DNA of 64,000 nucleotides from Ustulina deusta (Eukaryota; Ascomycota; Sordariomycetes; Xylariales; Xylariaceae). The number at the start of each line of letters is the position of its first letter. The first letter of the stretch is position 1. This document shows positions 12,731-23,732 of the stretch, in pieces. Made by a program: the position numbers and the translations under genes. The notes beneath the pieces were generated by a model. That model made no database searches, had not been told where the DNA came from, and saw only the letters and a list, made by a program, of their open reading frames with translations. The stretch is from the NCBI GenBank assembly GCA_023159155.1, contig JAJNNX010000018.1:434001-498000 (forward strand), in the 5' to 3' direction.

Positions 12731-14558
12731 CTACATCTCGATCACATCTGGACCCAGCTGAGCAGAGACGCCGGAAGGAATAGCACCGGCAACGGCCTGA
12801 GCTCTGTTGTGCACTCTTCCAACGCGAGGGCCATTGGAATCCCCACGGTTGTTCAGAAGCGTCTGGATATCGCCAACGTGTTGTGAACGAAGCATTTCCT
12901 GGAATTTAGCGGGGTTCAAGATGGGTGTGAGCCGTCGCGTCTCGTAGAAACGGCCACGGATAGCCGACTCGTTGACGGTCATATTTTGATTCATTAGCAC
13001 CCATGTAACGCACCAGCCGCGATTCTGAAGGATACCATCTCGAAACTCTTTCTCTCCACGCAGGGCTGCAGGTAGTTGTGCCGGGTCGGGTGTCTGCGGC
13101 TGTTGGGCTAAGGCGGCATGTTGCAGTTTCCAGAGACTTCCCTCAAACATCAAGGTTCCTCCTTCTTTACTGACGAATATTCGCTTAACAACCATGACGA
13201 TGGGCATTCCCTTCTCTGAAGACTGTTCTTGTTGCTCTCGCGATAGAATAATCCGGACAGCTTCTCCAACACAGATCTTCTCAGCACCAAGAAAGATGCC
13301 ACCAAAAATTTCATAGTTTTGCCCTGACTCCTGAATCAGATTGAAGGTGGAATAGCATTGATCTACACGAGTAGCTGCTAGCTTCGTTGCCTCAATCGCT
13401 AATCCCTCCCGTCGAGAAGCGTCAGTGTTAGCACCGAATCGTTCCTGAAGGGCCTGCCAGTTGATTTGCGCGAGAGCCTGGCCTTTGAACTCCTGTAGGC
13501 CGTGGTTTATTTGGGGAATACTAAATGCCAAAAATGGCCGGATGTCGGCTTCCTCTTTGATAACTTCTTGGGTCCGGTAGAGGGGGTGAGTGAACGGAAT
13601 AATTGAGAGTGCGGGGCTGGAGGTGAGTATCATGCCCACACGCCACGAGTTGCTGTTTTTAAACCACACAACTTCGCCGGCTCTGAACAAGGTATCGTGG
13701 TCGTGAGCAATGGGATATGGGCGCTCAGAAACGCTGGGAGTCACCTCGGACGCTTGAGATGGGGCGGCGATTTGAGTCTCGTGTGACGGAGGTTGCTGGG
13801 GTGCCGTTGGAGGACGATTCGCCGGCCTCGGTTTAGCACTCGGATTTGTGGCCGTGTTTTTGTTCGCCGAAGCAGTAGTATTAGCATTAAAATTCGTCGT
13901 GACGTTGTTTGCTACCGCAGGGGGCGGTGCGCTAGCAGCAGGCGGTGCTGCTTGCCCGGTGGGCAATACCGGCTTCGCCTTTGCCGATTTACTGGTAATC
14001 GGCTTCGATCCGGAGCAAAACTCACAAGCGCAGTCGCCCCTGTCTTGAGACTCGCCTATTAACCAGAGGAGATGAGGGAGGAAGTGATTTGGGGAACGGT
14101 AATATTTGCGAGCTTTATTAGCGCTGGGCTCTTCAGGATACCCGAAGAGATAGTAGTGCTTTGCTTGATGCTTTTTCTTATCCTCCTTGGCTGCAAAGAA
14201 ACATTAGCCCATGTATATGACGAAGTCCGTTCTCATACCTTGATACCATCTAAGATGGTAATGGGCGGGAAACTCTTGGAGGAAATACAGCCCAGCTAAG
14301 ACTAGTTAGAGCGGCCACAAACTTCTTGGACGCAATCAACCACATACTCGCTTCTGGCAAGAGCTCCGCAGCTAAAGCCTGGCCAAGCTTGTTCTGCCAT
14401 TCGATTATTGGTTTGGCGCCTTCTTCGACCTTTTCATATTGACTGTATTCTGAAGGCATTTCGGTGCCATCGCTCCGCCAGACCTGAATGAGGGTTGCAT
14501 TTGTATACTGGAACTCGCTGTCCGCAGCCTTCGAGTCCTTAGCCTTTCGAGACGCCAT
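12731..14558 (-). CDS. clr2: Transcription-silencing protein Clr2-like
   Basis: Three exons on the minus strand: 14558-14348, 14301-14239 and 14190-12731, giving 577 residues. The 46- and 48-nt introns have GTATGT and GTATGA donors, and the phases fit. The spliced N-terminal part contains the fungal Clr2 N-domain pattern: a segment like FPAHYHLRWYQ, then KHYYLFGYPEEP, then RSPNHFLPHLLWLIGES. A small CxCxxC motif (DCACEFC) follows. A long Ala/Pro/Asn/Thr-rich linker covers about residues 165-265. The C-terminal region matches the Clr2 C-terminal domain, with FRAGEVVWFK, a BAH-like core (GGIFLGAEKICVGEAVRI) and WCVTWVLMNQNM. In fission yeast Clr2 is part of the SHREC nucleosome-remodelling/deacetylase complex that silences heterochromatin; the same nuclear role is inferred here. 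It diverges from the SDR at 16142. The exon 2 acceptor could shift by 6 nt. Confidence 0.8.
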
Positions 14559-14796
14559 GGCTGTTGCCGGGAGCTGATCTTATGACTCGGTAGACGTAGA
14601 TATACCACGGCTAGTCTTAGTGAAGAGGAAGTAGCATCGAGGGGAGGCGTCCTCAGGCTTCTTGACCCAGAGGGGACAAGTTGATCGGAATATATGAGAA
14701 ACAGGGGATTTTAGGGGAGAGGGAGATCTCTCTGGGCCTTTGTGTAGTCGCAGCCAGAGAGAAGGCAGCAACAAGAAGTTTGGGGCTTGTGACTAG

Positions 14797-14806
14797 GTTG
14801 TTGTCG

Positions 14807-14844
<38 letters not shown>

Positions 14845-14845
14845 G
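14797..14845. repeat. (GTT)n / (AAC)n microsatellite
   Basis: About 13 perfect GTT units (14806-14845) preceded by an interrupted start. It lies about 240 bp upstream of the clr2 start codon and reads AAC on the clr2 strand, so it falls in the promoter or 5' leader. Length variation between strains is expected. Confidence 0.9.
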
Positions 14846-15288
14846 CCTTGCGGTGATGGAGTGTTATTACCCCTCGTGGCAGTGAGCCGCGGCTGTGTAT
14901 TGCGGCTGTGAATTGCCCCGGGATTCTTATAACTCCCAACCACAAGCTTCAAAGGCCACACAAAGCAACGGGTACCGCCAGACTGTGATAGTATGCAGCT
15001 CATGGAAGTGAGGACGGCAGTGTTAACCCCCCAAAGACAGATTTAATAGCAACCAGATTAAATGAAGGAAAGACAACCAAGTTAAACACTAAATATCTTT
15101 AAGCTAGGCGAGTAATGTAGGTATCTCTCGGCTATCTGAGGGCCTCATCATTAGTTCAGATGCTGTCTCGAAGGAGCCACAGGTCTCGGTACTCACCTGT
15201 TAAATTCTAAGTAGAGGGCATTACCACCTTGGCTTTGAAAGTTTCGGTCAAGGGTTTCTGCGTGATATGCTATCATTTATTAAGGTGA

Positions 15289-15629
15289 TCAACACAGGAT
15301 CATGAGAACCATAAGAATGGTGTTGAGCGCGTTTGCGTATTCTAGCGGTGTGATTGGCTCCATCCATGTGTCTTCTGTCTTGGGTCTGGTATCGCCTATC
15401 TAGTCTAGGTTGCTGGGAACCAAGCTGCGCCACAATCTCAGTGGCACTGTGCGTGGATTGAATTCCTGGGGCTGAGAACTACAGTGATACGTCCCAGACA
15501 CCTACCTAAGCGCCAGGTGGCATATACTAGGTAGTAGGTCTGCTTGCTTTGTTTGCCAAGTACAACAATACCTATTGCAGAGCAAATAAGTCCCGTCAAG
15601 TTTGGTCGTGGATTTTCAGAAGCACTCAT
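15289..15629 (-). CDS. Possible very small membrane protein (uncertain)
   Basis: On the minus strand an ATG at 15629 opens a frame with a hydrophobic stretch (GLICSAIGIVVLG) after a short polar start. Downstream, after a possible acceptor at CTAGACTAG, a second open stretch ends at 15289 in a hydrophobic tail (NALNTILMVLMILC). A donor GTATATG after the first part would join them in phase, giving about 70 residues with two hydrophobic segments. A competing frame across the second part is also open (ending at 15248), so coding status is uncertain. I recognise no family. It would be transcribed toward clr2. Confidence 0.25.
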
Positions 15630-16141
15630 TGGCTGATTGGCTGAGTATTCCCATTGCTATTTCCAATCTTGGACATGTGCAATTAGGGTACCGGTAAGTT
15701 CTTGGCCCCAGGAAACAGGGAAATCTGGACTTAACGGAGTTGAGCGCCGGGCTTGGCCCGCCCCTTGCTAGCTTACAAACCGCATGGATTTAGTAGCTCA
15801 CTCTTCCACAACGAGGCCATGTCGACAAGTAAGTATATACCAGTAGTGTGTAGATGGCTATCTTGACCATTCTCTTGCGGCATCGATAGGCCGTCGCGGG
15901 GTTAAAGAGCGTACCTCCGTTATTTGCAGCATCGAAGCTTCGTGATAGTTTGTCTTGATGACGATGATCATGTCTGAAAGCTGGCTCAGCCGGCTTATTA
16001 TAAAAGGCAAGATCTGGCCAAAATCCCATGAAGACATGATTCAAACAACGCCTCAGGTCACTTGCCAAAGCCAGCTTCACACATACCAGCACGAGAATCT
16101 CGGGTAGAAACTTCTGTCCAGAAACCAGCCAAACCAACACA

Positions 16142-17186
16142 ATGGGAGCCTACAACAGAAACACCGACGGCCTAGAGCTCGTCCATAAGTTCGCCGACCA
16201 GGTCAAAGGCAGGAATTGTGAGTGAAGATGCCTTAGGTAGATAGACGACAGGTTGCTAACCTGGACAAGTTCTCATCACCGGCCCAACACCTGGCGGTCT
16301 CGGTGCCGAGACAGCCATCTCCCTTGCAGCTGAATATCCAGCTATAATCATCCTCGTCGGACGATCACAAGCCAAGGCGCAGCCGACAATCGACGCGATT
16401 AAGGATGCCAACTCGAACATCAAGGTCAAGTTCGTCGAGGCCGAACTCTCATCTCTCAAGAGCGTGCGGGCAGCTGCCCAGGCTATCCTCAGTGACCCGG
16501 AGGTCACCAAGATCGACGTGGTCATCAACAACGCCGCGGTGATGGCATCCCCGCAGATGCAGACAGAGGATGGGTTGGACTACCAATTCGGTATCAACCA
16601 CCTTAGTCAATTCGTCCTCACCAACAAGCTCATGCCAAAGATTCTCGCAGCTGGTCCGGGGACTCGGATTGTCAATGTATCCAGCTCGGGCCACAGGTTC
16701 ACCGGGGTTCGGTTCCATGACCCCAACTTCACCGAGCCTGGTTCATATAAGGAGTTTGCGAGCTACGGGCAGGCCAAGACGGCGAACATCTTGTACGCGG
16801 TGGAACTCAACAAGCGACTCGCATCCCGTGGCGTCCATGCCTATGCGCCAACGCCTGGGAGCGTCACAACCAACCTGCAGACCTACGTCAAAGCTCTTGG
16901 GGCTAAAGCAGTCGAGTTATTTGAGGAGGCGGCCTGGATAGTGAATGGCATCTCAATAGCCGAGACGCGTGCCCGGTACCCGCCGAAAACATTGCAGCAG
17001 GGAAGCGCATCGCTCATCCGCGCAGCGATTGATCCCGATCTTGTCAACGAGGAGGGAGTCTTCATCGATGATACCAATTTGACAACGGATCCCAAGGATA
17101 TCAAATCGTGGGCAACGGATCCCGAATTAGCCGAGAAGTGCTGGAGCCTTAGCGAAGAACTGGTTGGCGAGAAGTTCGATATTTAA
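16142..17186 (+). CDS. Short-chain dehydrogenase/reductase (retinol-dehydrogenase/WW-oxidoreductase-like)
   Basis: Two exons, 16142-16217 and 16270-17186, joined over a 52-nt GTGAGT intron with a GCTAAC branch site; 330 residues. The Rossmann nucleotide motif is ITGPTPGGLG at residues 28-37, where the usual TGxxxGxG spacing is kept. The NNAA structural motif lies at 112-115. The catalytic Ser is in SSS at 163-165, and YGQAK at 191-195 supplies Tyr191 and Lys195. It is therefore a complete NAD(P)-dependent SDR, probably acting on a lipophilic alcohol or ketone, but the substrate cannot be read from sequence. The first exon gives a 25-residue polar lead without a clear signal peptide. It lies head-to-head with clr2 and 457 bp upstream of AP-2 sigma on the same strand. 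No pathway partner is adjacent. Confidence 0.9.
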
Positions 17187-17643
17187 ATACCATCGAATCT
17201 CAGACCCTGTGATGCTTTTTATCATGTAGCGAGTGTTGGGGCGATAGGGGATAGGGGAATGAGGACACTACGTTTGTTCCATTATTTTATTCTTGACTTG
17301 TACCTAGGCAGTCGGGACTTTTAGCTCGGCGGAGTTAGACATCCCTATCTCTATAGGTATCATACGGAATACAAAACTTGATGGCTTAGACAATAATTGT
17401 ATATGATCTATGAATGTTGTTGTTCCCTGTGCTAGTCTGATGGCGAGGACATACCTAGGATGAGCCCCCTAGGTACTGTGTAAACGCGATTAGGGGCACG
17501 TAGCTAAGCCACACCACTAGAGTTGCCCCATAACTATACATGTACCTAAGTACCATCTCTTAAATCCGTCGCGCGACTTCAGGGGATTGATTGATCAATC
17601 GAGGGAATGCAAGTTCACCCACCCACAGCACCCGCCAGACACA
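17187..17643. other. Spacer SDR1 / AP-2 sigma
   Basis: This 457 bp holds the SDR 3' end and the AP-2 sigma promoter. It contains CCTAGG words near 17450-17475 and a TTGATTGATCAATC inverted motif near 17586. No gene is seen. Confidence 0.5.
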
Positions 17644-18305
17644 ATGTTGTCTTTCATATTAATACAGAACCGGCAGTGAGTAACACGCAGCATCGTCGAA
17701 TTGGCCGCAGGCAGTCGGCCAAACCAGAGACCCCCACTAACAGAAGTCCGACGTGCAGAGGCAAGACCCGGCTCGCGAAGTGGTATGTGCCATACACCGA
17801 TGACGAGAAGATCAAGCTGAAAGGCGAGGTACGAATGAAGCTTCCCTCTTCCTCTCTTGCGTTGCATGCATGCATGCAAGAAACCCGGAAATCCAATCCC
17901 TCGTCCCTTTCCCGAACCCATCCCTCGTGTCCGGACCCTCGGCACCCCGACTAACACGCGCCCTCTTCGTCGCAGGTCCACCGCCTCGTGGCGCCCCGCG
18001 ACCAGAAGTACCAGTCGAATTTCGTCGAGTTCCGGAACCACAAGGTCGTGTACCGGCGATACGCGGGCCTGTTCTTCTGCGCGTGCGTCGACACCAACGA
18101 CAACGAGCTGGCCTATCTGGAGGCCATCCACTTCTTCGTCGAGGTCTTGGACGCCTTCTTCGGCAACGTGTGCGAGCTCGACCTCGTCTTCAACTTCTAC
18201 AAGGTCTACGCCATCCTCGACGAGGTCTTTCTCGCCGGCGAGATCGAGGAGACGAGCAAGCAGGTCGTGCTCACGCGGCTCGAGCACCTGGACAAGCTTG
18301 AATGA
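17644..18305 (+). CDS. aps2: AP-2 clathrin adaptor complex, sigma subunit
   Basis: Three exons: 17644-17675 (only 32 nt), 17759-17828 and 17976-18305, giving 143 residues, the usual length for sigma-2 adaptin. The spliced start [20 protein letters not shown] is the family's canonical N-terminus. The rest ([69 protein letters not shown]) is near-invariant in eukaryotes. The protein is the small chain of the AP-2 tetramer, which binds clathrin and dileucine-type cargo signals at the plasma membrane during endocytosis. The second intron holds a (GCAT)n run near 17862-17878. It is convergent with the zinc-knuckle gene downstream. The high conservation makes the identification firm; only sigma-1 (AP-1) is a close relative, and the [17 protein letters not shown] region favours AP-2. 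Confidence 0.96.
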
Positions 18306-19242
18306 AACATGTAAAGAGGTCGGGTGGTCGGGTGGCTATAGCACGACTGGCGAACGCGAGACTGCAGGGCAATAGCCGCTATGCTTCTACTTCTATCAGA
18401 CTGGTGCGTGAGAGCGGATTTCGTGCTTTGGCTGGCGTTCGAGGCATTGGCGTTGGGAGTTATTATACAAGCGAGCGAGCAAGCAGGCATTCGCGGAATG
18501 AGGAACACGGGTTTTCATAGTAGGCATTCATCACCGCTAGACATTATCTGTTTCCATTAGCAATCGGACGGAACGTGATGTTCATAGGATGAGATACACT
18601 CATGGATAGGAATTCTAGAGACTATGTGAGTCCCTCCCTGACCAGACATCACATTTTCTAATGGCATGAAAAGATGAATTGCAAACTCGCGGAGCACGGT
18701 ATACAAGCAAATGGCCTCGGATGTGAATTGTAGCCTTAATGGGAGAAAAAATCAGGATATTCCCCGATCTTTTACATCAGACATACGAACACAAGCAGAG
18801 CCGCGGCTATAAACCTAGTGTCTTCTCTCCAAGCCTGACGATTCTCTCTGATTATCATGCTTGTGTCTACTGATTTAACACACCCGTCTATCTAATTACC
18901 TAATTAGTCGCATCTTCTACTACATTCAATGGTTTTCGATGGGAAGATGGCGTGCAAGCTGGTATAACTGCGCAAATAATAGGGTCATGCTTAGTCGGGC
19001 CAACCGCCAACTCCATCGAGTGTACCCTAAGTCTCCGGCTTCGGAGAACAAAAAGTCGAAGAGAAGCAACAGGCACGGCTGATGGATCTTTAGGGACCCG
19101 GCGCAACACGACCAATGTCGGCAAAGAGGCGTAGCCATCGGAGTAGAACGAGGTCTTGTATACAAGGAGCAATTATGGATGTTCGGATCCAACCTGTTGC
19201 TGTTTGGTTTGAACCAATCTCCAGATGGCTCCCACTCCATCT
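18306..19242. other. Convergent intergenic region
   Basis: This 937 bp lies between the 3' ends of AP-2 sigma (+) and the CCHC protein (-). It should contain the two 3' UTRs and polyadenylation sites. I see no gene in it. Confidence 0.5.
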
Positions 19243-21112
19243 TCACCCCGGGCGCTGAGGGAGGGGTTCAACCGATGGGCTATCCTCGTTGGCCTGCTTA
19301 CTGCGATGTGTCCAAAAACCTTCAGATCTCTTCATCATTTGGCTAGCAGTCGTTCGGTTGGTTCTAGCGTTGATAATAGGGTTTTCTCGGGTGCGAAATA
19401 GAGCGACGACCTCCGGGCTGAATGGGGGACATTGAACTGGTCGGTATTTTGGACTAGGAGTTGTCTGCACAACAGACGTCTCAGGCTCGGTGGCAACGTC
19501 CGAATGATTGTTGTCGTCAATACGAATTTCCCTAGATGGGTCACAATCGACCCCCATCTCAGCGTCACAGGTATTCACTACCATTGATCGACGGCTATCT
19601 TCCCCTTCCAACATAATTTCGGCGGCTAGTGCACATAAGAACTCCTCAGTTTTATCTTTGATCTCCTTGAGATCTTCTGGAGCTACCACCACAGGAGGCA
19701 ACGCAGATCCAGCCACATCTTCTTCGCCAATCGAGATGGTATGCCGTGAGGGATCGGTCACAGTTGAACATGGGGATGCTTTAGGTTCGGCGAGAGTATC
19801 AATCTCATCGTCATAGGCGAGCCTTCCTTCATCGCCGCTTCTCGTTACCTTATCTAGGTCTCTGTCCTGTTGCTGTGCTCTCATAAAAACTGGGGAGTGA
19901 AGTGAAGGTGTACCATGTTGGCACTCGGAGCGAAAAGGGTCACCCCCTGATCGAGACGGGGATTCTCTTCTGTCAGTAACATCCAAGCTCATATAGAGCG
20001 CTCGAGTTAGACGGGCGCGTGTTGTATATGGAGAAACATCTAATTCATTATTGTACTGCGGACAATACCTGTCACCTTCATTGCCAGTTCGAGCACTGTA
20101 GCTGTCACCTCCACTTTGGCGGTGACGACGGGCTTCTGGACTGCGAGATCGATAGCGGTCTCGAGAGCGCTGTTTTGGGCTGTGAGATCTATATCGGTCC
20201 CGAGAGCGTATCGTTAAAGCGTCTCGGTCCTGGTAGTGGCGCCTACCACTTCTGCTTGGTGTTCGAGGTTCTCGATTTTGCGTTGTAGCTTTCTCACGCT
20301 GTTTTGTCAAGGAATTTTCGTGAGGGTTTTTCGGGCATAAGGTAGCATAATGATCACCGTGTTGACCACAAAAAATGCATCGATAATCACGAGCGGGCGC
20401 TTGATCGTAGCGAGGATCAAGGTTTGTTGGACAGTCCTGAAGCATGTGTCCTATAAAAGGGATCAGTCAAGAAACTGGCGGTCTCCAATCGACTCATCCC
20501 ACCTGGCTCATCACAACGCTTGCAGATGTAATTCTTCGGCGGAACGGAGGGTTCCGGGGCATCGCGCTTCCAGCCTCGGCGGGTAATCGTCGTAGATGTT
20601 CGCAGCATTTTCGCATCTGGGGAGGAGTCTATTACAAACGCCTCTCGCGTGGTGATCACATCATCTACGTCGGCGCCTTGCGAGTAAGTATCATTTCGCT
20701 GTTGAGGAAGAAACTTTTCCGTGTGCTTAAAACTGTCAGATTGATCAGGGGGTTCAGCAAATACGCGGCGTAAATCCTGTTGTGTGATAAGATATCTGCG
20801 CCTATAAGCTGGGTTCTGAATCGCGTCCTTTTCAAGCCACCCATTGAACACTTCATCCACTTGTGCCAGAGTAAAAGGCTCAGCCTCTGTGTGATTGTGC
20901 ATGTGCAGTAATTTGACAAAGCGCCCTAAATGGCGTTGGATGGTGATGTCTTGTTTAATTTGCTCGTTGAACCACGTCATCAGAATATTGAAAATTTCAG
21001 ATCGAGAGATGTTGGCCTCGACACTCTCAGTGACTTTGATCTCAAGATCCTCCAGGGACATACTCTGGAGGATCCCGGTACTCAGAGCTTCCACACTGTT
21101 GTCTAATTCCAT
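19243..21112 (-). CDS. CCHC zinc-knuckle protein with RS-like region
   Basis: Two exons: 20503 and upstream, then 20450-19243, separated by a 52-nt intron that splits the first knuckle. Starting at the first in-frame ATG (21112) gives 605 residues. The frame stays open upstream to about 21350 and that part looks coding, so an unseen 5' exon could add about 80 residues. The splice yields a textbook knuckle, CKRCDEPGHMLQDC (CX2CX4HX4C). A second, CIFCGQHGDHYATLC, has one extra residue before the His. An RS-type stretch (RSRDRYRSHSPKQRSRDRYRS) follows, then a long acidic/polar tail with SPEVVALFRTRENP near the end. The N-terminal third is helical and charged. These features suggest an RNA-binding, possibly splicing-associated nuclear protein. 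The exact role is unknown; I recognise the type but not a named gene. Confidence 0.8.
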
Positions 21113-21360
21113 CTTGATATCGAAGGGGAATTGTGCGAGTGGATCGGTTAAGCTCTTGGAATGCCAAGGGATTGCTGTGAAGGTTGCACTTGCTTTCAGA
21201 GGGTTAGACGAATATGAAGTGGCAAGACTGGAAACAAATCCAGAAATTTCGTTTGATGGCTGGTGATGATCGGTTGCTCGCTCCGTTTGCTCTTGCTGCA
21301 ACCTACTACTTGAGCCACTGCTATCCGAATGGTTGTTCGTAAAGCTGCACTAGTTACTGG

Positions 21361-22599
21361 CAGGATATGGATATGAAGTTGTCTAGGCCCTTCTTGGATG
21401 TTGAAGGAAATGCATCAACGGAAAGAAAGGGAAAACTCCTAGAAGGTCGCCAGTCAGCTAGCACGGAGCATTGATGTGCAGTAACAAACTCAGGTTGGTG
21501 GTTTGGAACGAGATATAGGTTAATGGAAGAGAGCAGCAATACTCTGTCTAGATAGCCAAAGATCTGTGTCGACGTTCAATGTGTGCAGATATATATTTAA
21601 GGAGACGGGGGCGTGCGTTGACACAATGGATTCGTTGGAGAGAAGAGGCATGCTGAGGGGAGCAAGACGAGGTGGATAGATAGGTAGGCACATACTTGCG
21701 CAAACACAACTTACCTGCCATGCAGTAGCACTGGCGGTTGAATATTGGAACACCGCGAAACTCGACCTGACTTGAGGGGGGGTTGTTCAGGACAACCTGT
21801 TTTAAAAGGAAGTGGCAGGCATGTCGATACACTATTGATGTAGATACCTTATGGATCTTAGGTACATGCTACTACCTGAACCTCCTAGCATACATATACG
21901 AGGTACATGCAAAAATTTTTGTAGGTACATCGGGGCAAGAACTTATGTGTGCATCTTAGCAATTGTGGTCAGGATAGAAAACGAAGGAAAGAACGGTTGT
22001 CATTACCTATGTATAGGTACATGTAGATAAGCTACATATGCCGTGACGTCCCCTTGGTACCTGTACTATAGGACCTCTGCTTGTTAGGGCTTCTTGGAAG
22101 ACTCGTGGGAAGTTGGTATATGATTTGCCCCTTTTCTCGTGGCTTTCGTGCTGCCACTATTTCTTCGAAATGCTCTTTCCAGATCCTATGTCTTCTCTCT
22201 TTATGGCAACTGGGGAAGGCAAACTATCATAACCCAAGTAGGAATCGTTCGGTATTGGCTATCAGTATGGCCTAAGTCTCAAGGCCGGGCTCAGCAACTC
22301 TCTCCCCCCTTATATGCAGCAACCCGGGAGCGAGGTGGACAGGACGCCGGGTGCATCAGCGCTATAAACAAGAGATTAGGCGATGATGCAAAAAGAAGGG
22401 TCTGAACACCCATTGAATGAATTACTACTAGGTATCTTGCTATCATGCCCAAGCTGGCTACTACTGTGTGCACCTAATCCAATCGTATCGCGAAAATTAA
22501 ACATTAGCCATTGCCTTTGGCAAATTTCATTCTATTCGACTTGATGTCAACCAGAAGATCTTGTACAAGAAGAATTGAGAACAGATCAGGCTTGATGAA
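21361..22599. other. Spacer CCHC gene / IST1
   Basis: About 1.2 kb between the open 5' end of the CCHC gene and the IST1 stop codon, both genes on the minus strand. It holds the CCHC promoter and the IST1 3' UTR, plus TAGGTACAT words at 21840-22030. No further gene is supported, although an upstream exon of the CCHC gene could lie here. Confidence 0.45.
21588..21600 (-). promoter_or_regulatory. TATA-like element of the CCHC gene (candidate)
   Basis: On the minus strand this reads TTAAATATATAT, upstream of the open frame of the CCHC protein. Position and composition fit a core promoter, but AT-rich words are common here and the true 5' end of the gene is unresolved. Confidence 0.25.
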
Positions 22600-23732
22600 T
22601 TATCGCTTCAAGGCAGCAAATCGCGCAGCTAATTCGTTGACGTCAGGTATGCCAGTGCCCTTTCCATCTTCGCGCGGCTTTGCAATACCGGGATTAGCTG
22701 GTTTTTTGCTCAGCTTAAGCTCCATCGAGTTCAGTGTCACTTTGGGGCGAGGATTTTCGGTCGAAGGGCTTGAGGGGTTTACATGCAAGGGATTACTCGA
22801 CCCAAATGTTCGTGGTGGCGTGGCCCGACTTAAGTCTTCCCTCTCCTGTGCCGCTTTACTATCGGCGGGTAAATCTGCACCAGAGTCATTGTGTGTTTCA
22901 CCACCACCAGGACCTTCAGCATGACCATCGTTGTTGAGTTCTCCATCAATGAGTTCGGGTGGTTGCCCAAGCTCTCTCGTTCCTTTGGGCCAGTCGACCC
23001 CGTAGGCCTTTGCAATTTCTTCGAGATATCCCTGAACTAGCTCTGGTTTTGGAGGAGTTACGCTCAACTTCTTGACTACCTTCTCAGATACAGCACCGTC
23101 TGAATTTTCTATGGCAGCCAATACGAACTCTTTACCAAACCTCTCCCCGAGTAGTGCACGAACCTGTTGCATTTCCTTTATTTCTGTCCGGGGCGCAGCG
23201 TAGATTATACTTTTGACGGCTTCTTCGAGACCTGGATCGCATGTTGGGCTTTCGAGGAGGGCCGCTCGAGCGAGCAGAAGTTCGCAGTATAACTCGAGAA
23301 TCTCATGGAGTTCGGTATTAATATCTGATCGGATAATATTCTCTGTCCTTATTCTCGCGGACTCAATCTTGCCAACTTCTAAGAGCTGAGCCACTGCGAC
23401 ACTCGAGGTTAGCAATCGCTGTTTTCACTGGAATATGTGTTTTGAATGTGCAAAAGCTTCTAAGACACGATTCAAAGCTAAATAAAAACCTTCGTACCCC
23501 GCCAAAAACTAGGGCACAAAGAAAAGGACCCCAAGGATTACTTACTAGCCCTCCTCTGTGTCTTTCCCATCGCCTCATCGCGCTGTTGGACCATGCGAAG
23601 CCGGGCAATGGATAACTTGAGCTGGACTTTAAGCTTCGCCTAAGTAATGAGGAAGTTTGCTTAGTGACGGCCTATATAGTACAGCTTTGCGGCGAGGCAG
23701 ATACTCACAACGATCGTTACAGCGGGTGGCAT
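22600..23732 (-). CDS. ist1: IST1 homologue, ESCRT-III regulator of Vps4
   Basis: Three exons on the minus strand: 23732-23709 (24 nt), 23639-23546 and 23393-22600, giving 303 residues. The spliced N-terminus has the IST1 signature: KLKVQLKLSIARLRMVQQRD, then MGKTQRRAMAQLLEVGK, then ESARIRTENIIRSD and ELHEILELYCELLLAR. The domain covers about residues 8-180. The last intron acceptor was chosen because it restores RRAMAQLL in phase. After the domain comes YGVDWP, then a disordered Pro/Ser/Gly-rich tail that includes GGGETHNDSGADL. IST1 binds Did2/CHMP1 and Vps4 on endosomes and tunes ESCRT-III disassembly during multivesicular-body sorting. The tail may carry MIT-interacting motifs; the final ELAARFAALKR is a good candidate. 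The gene diverges from the transporter at 24543. Confidence 0.92.

Larger units (their letters stand above)
14559..16141. other. Divergent intergenic region clr2 / SDR1
   Basis: This 1.6 kb lies between two outward-facing starts and should hold both promoters. It contains a GTT/AAC microsatellite (14797-14845) and CCTAGG words. A stretch on the minus strand at 15289-15629 could encode a very small membrane protein, listed separately. Confidence 0.5.

Noticed and set aside
17595..18375. 230-codon minus-strand and 172/143-codon plus-strand frames over AP-2 sigma
   Set aside because: They are shadows of the sigma-adaptin exons, caused by their strong codon bias.
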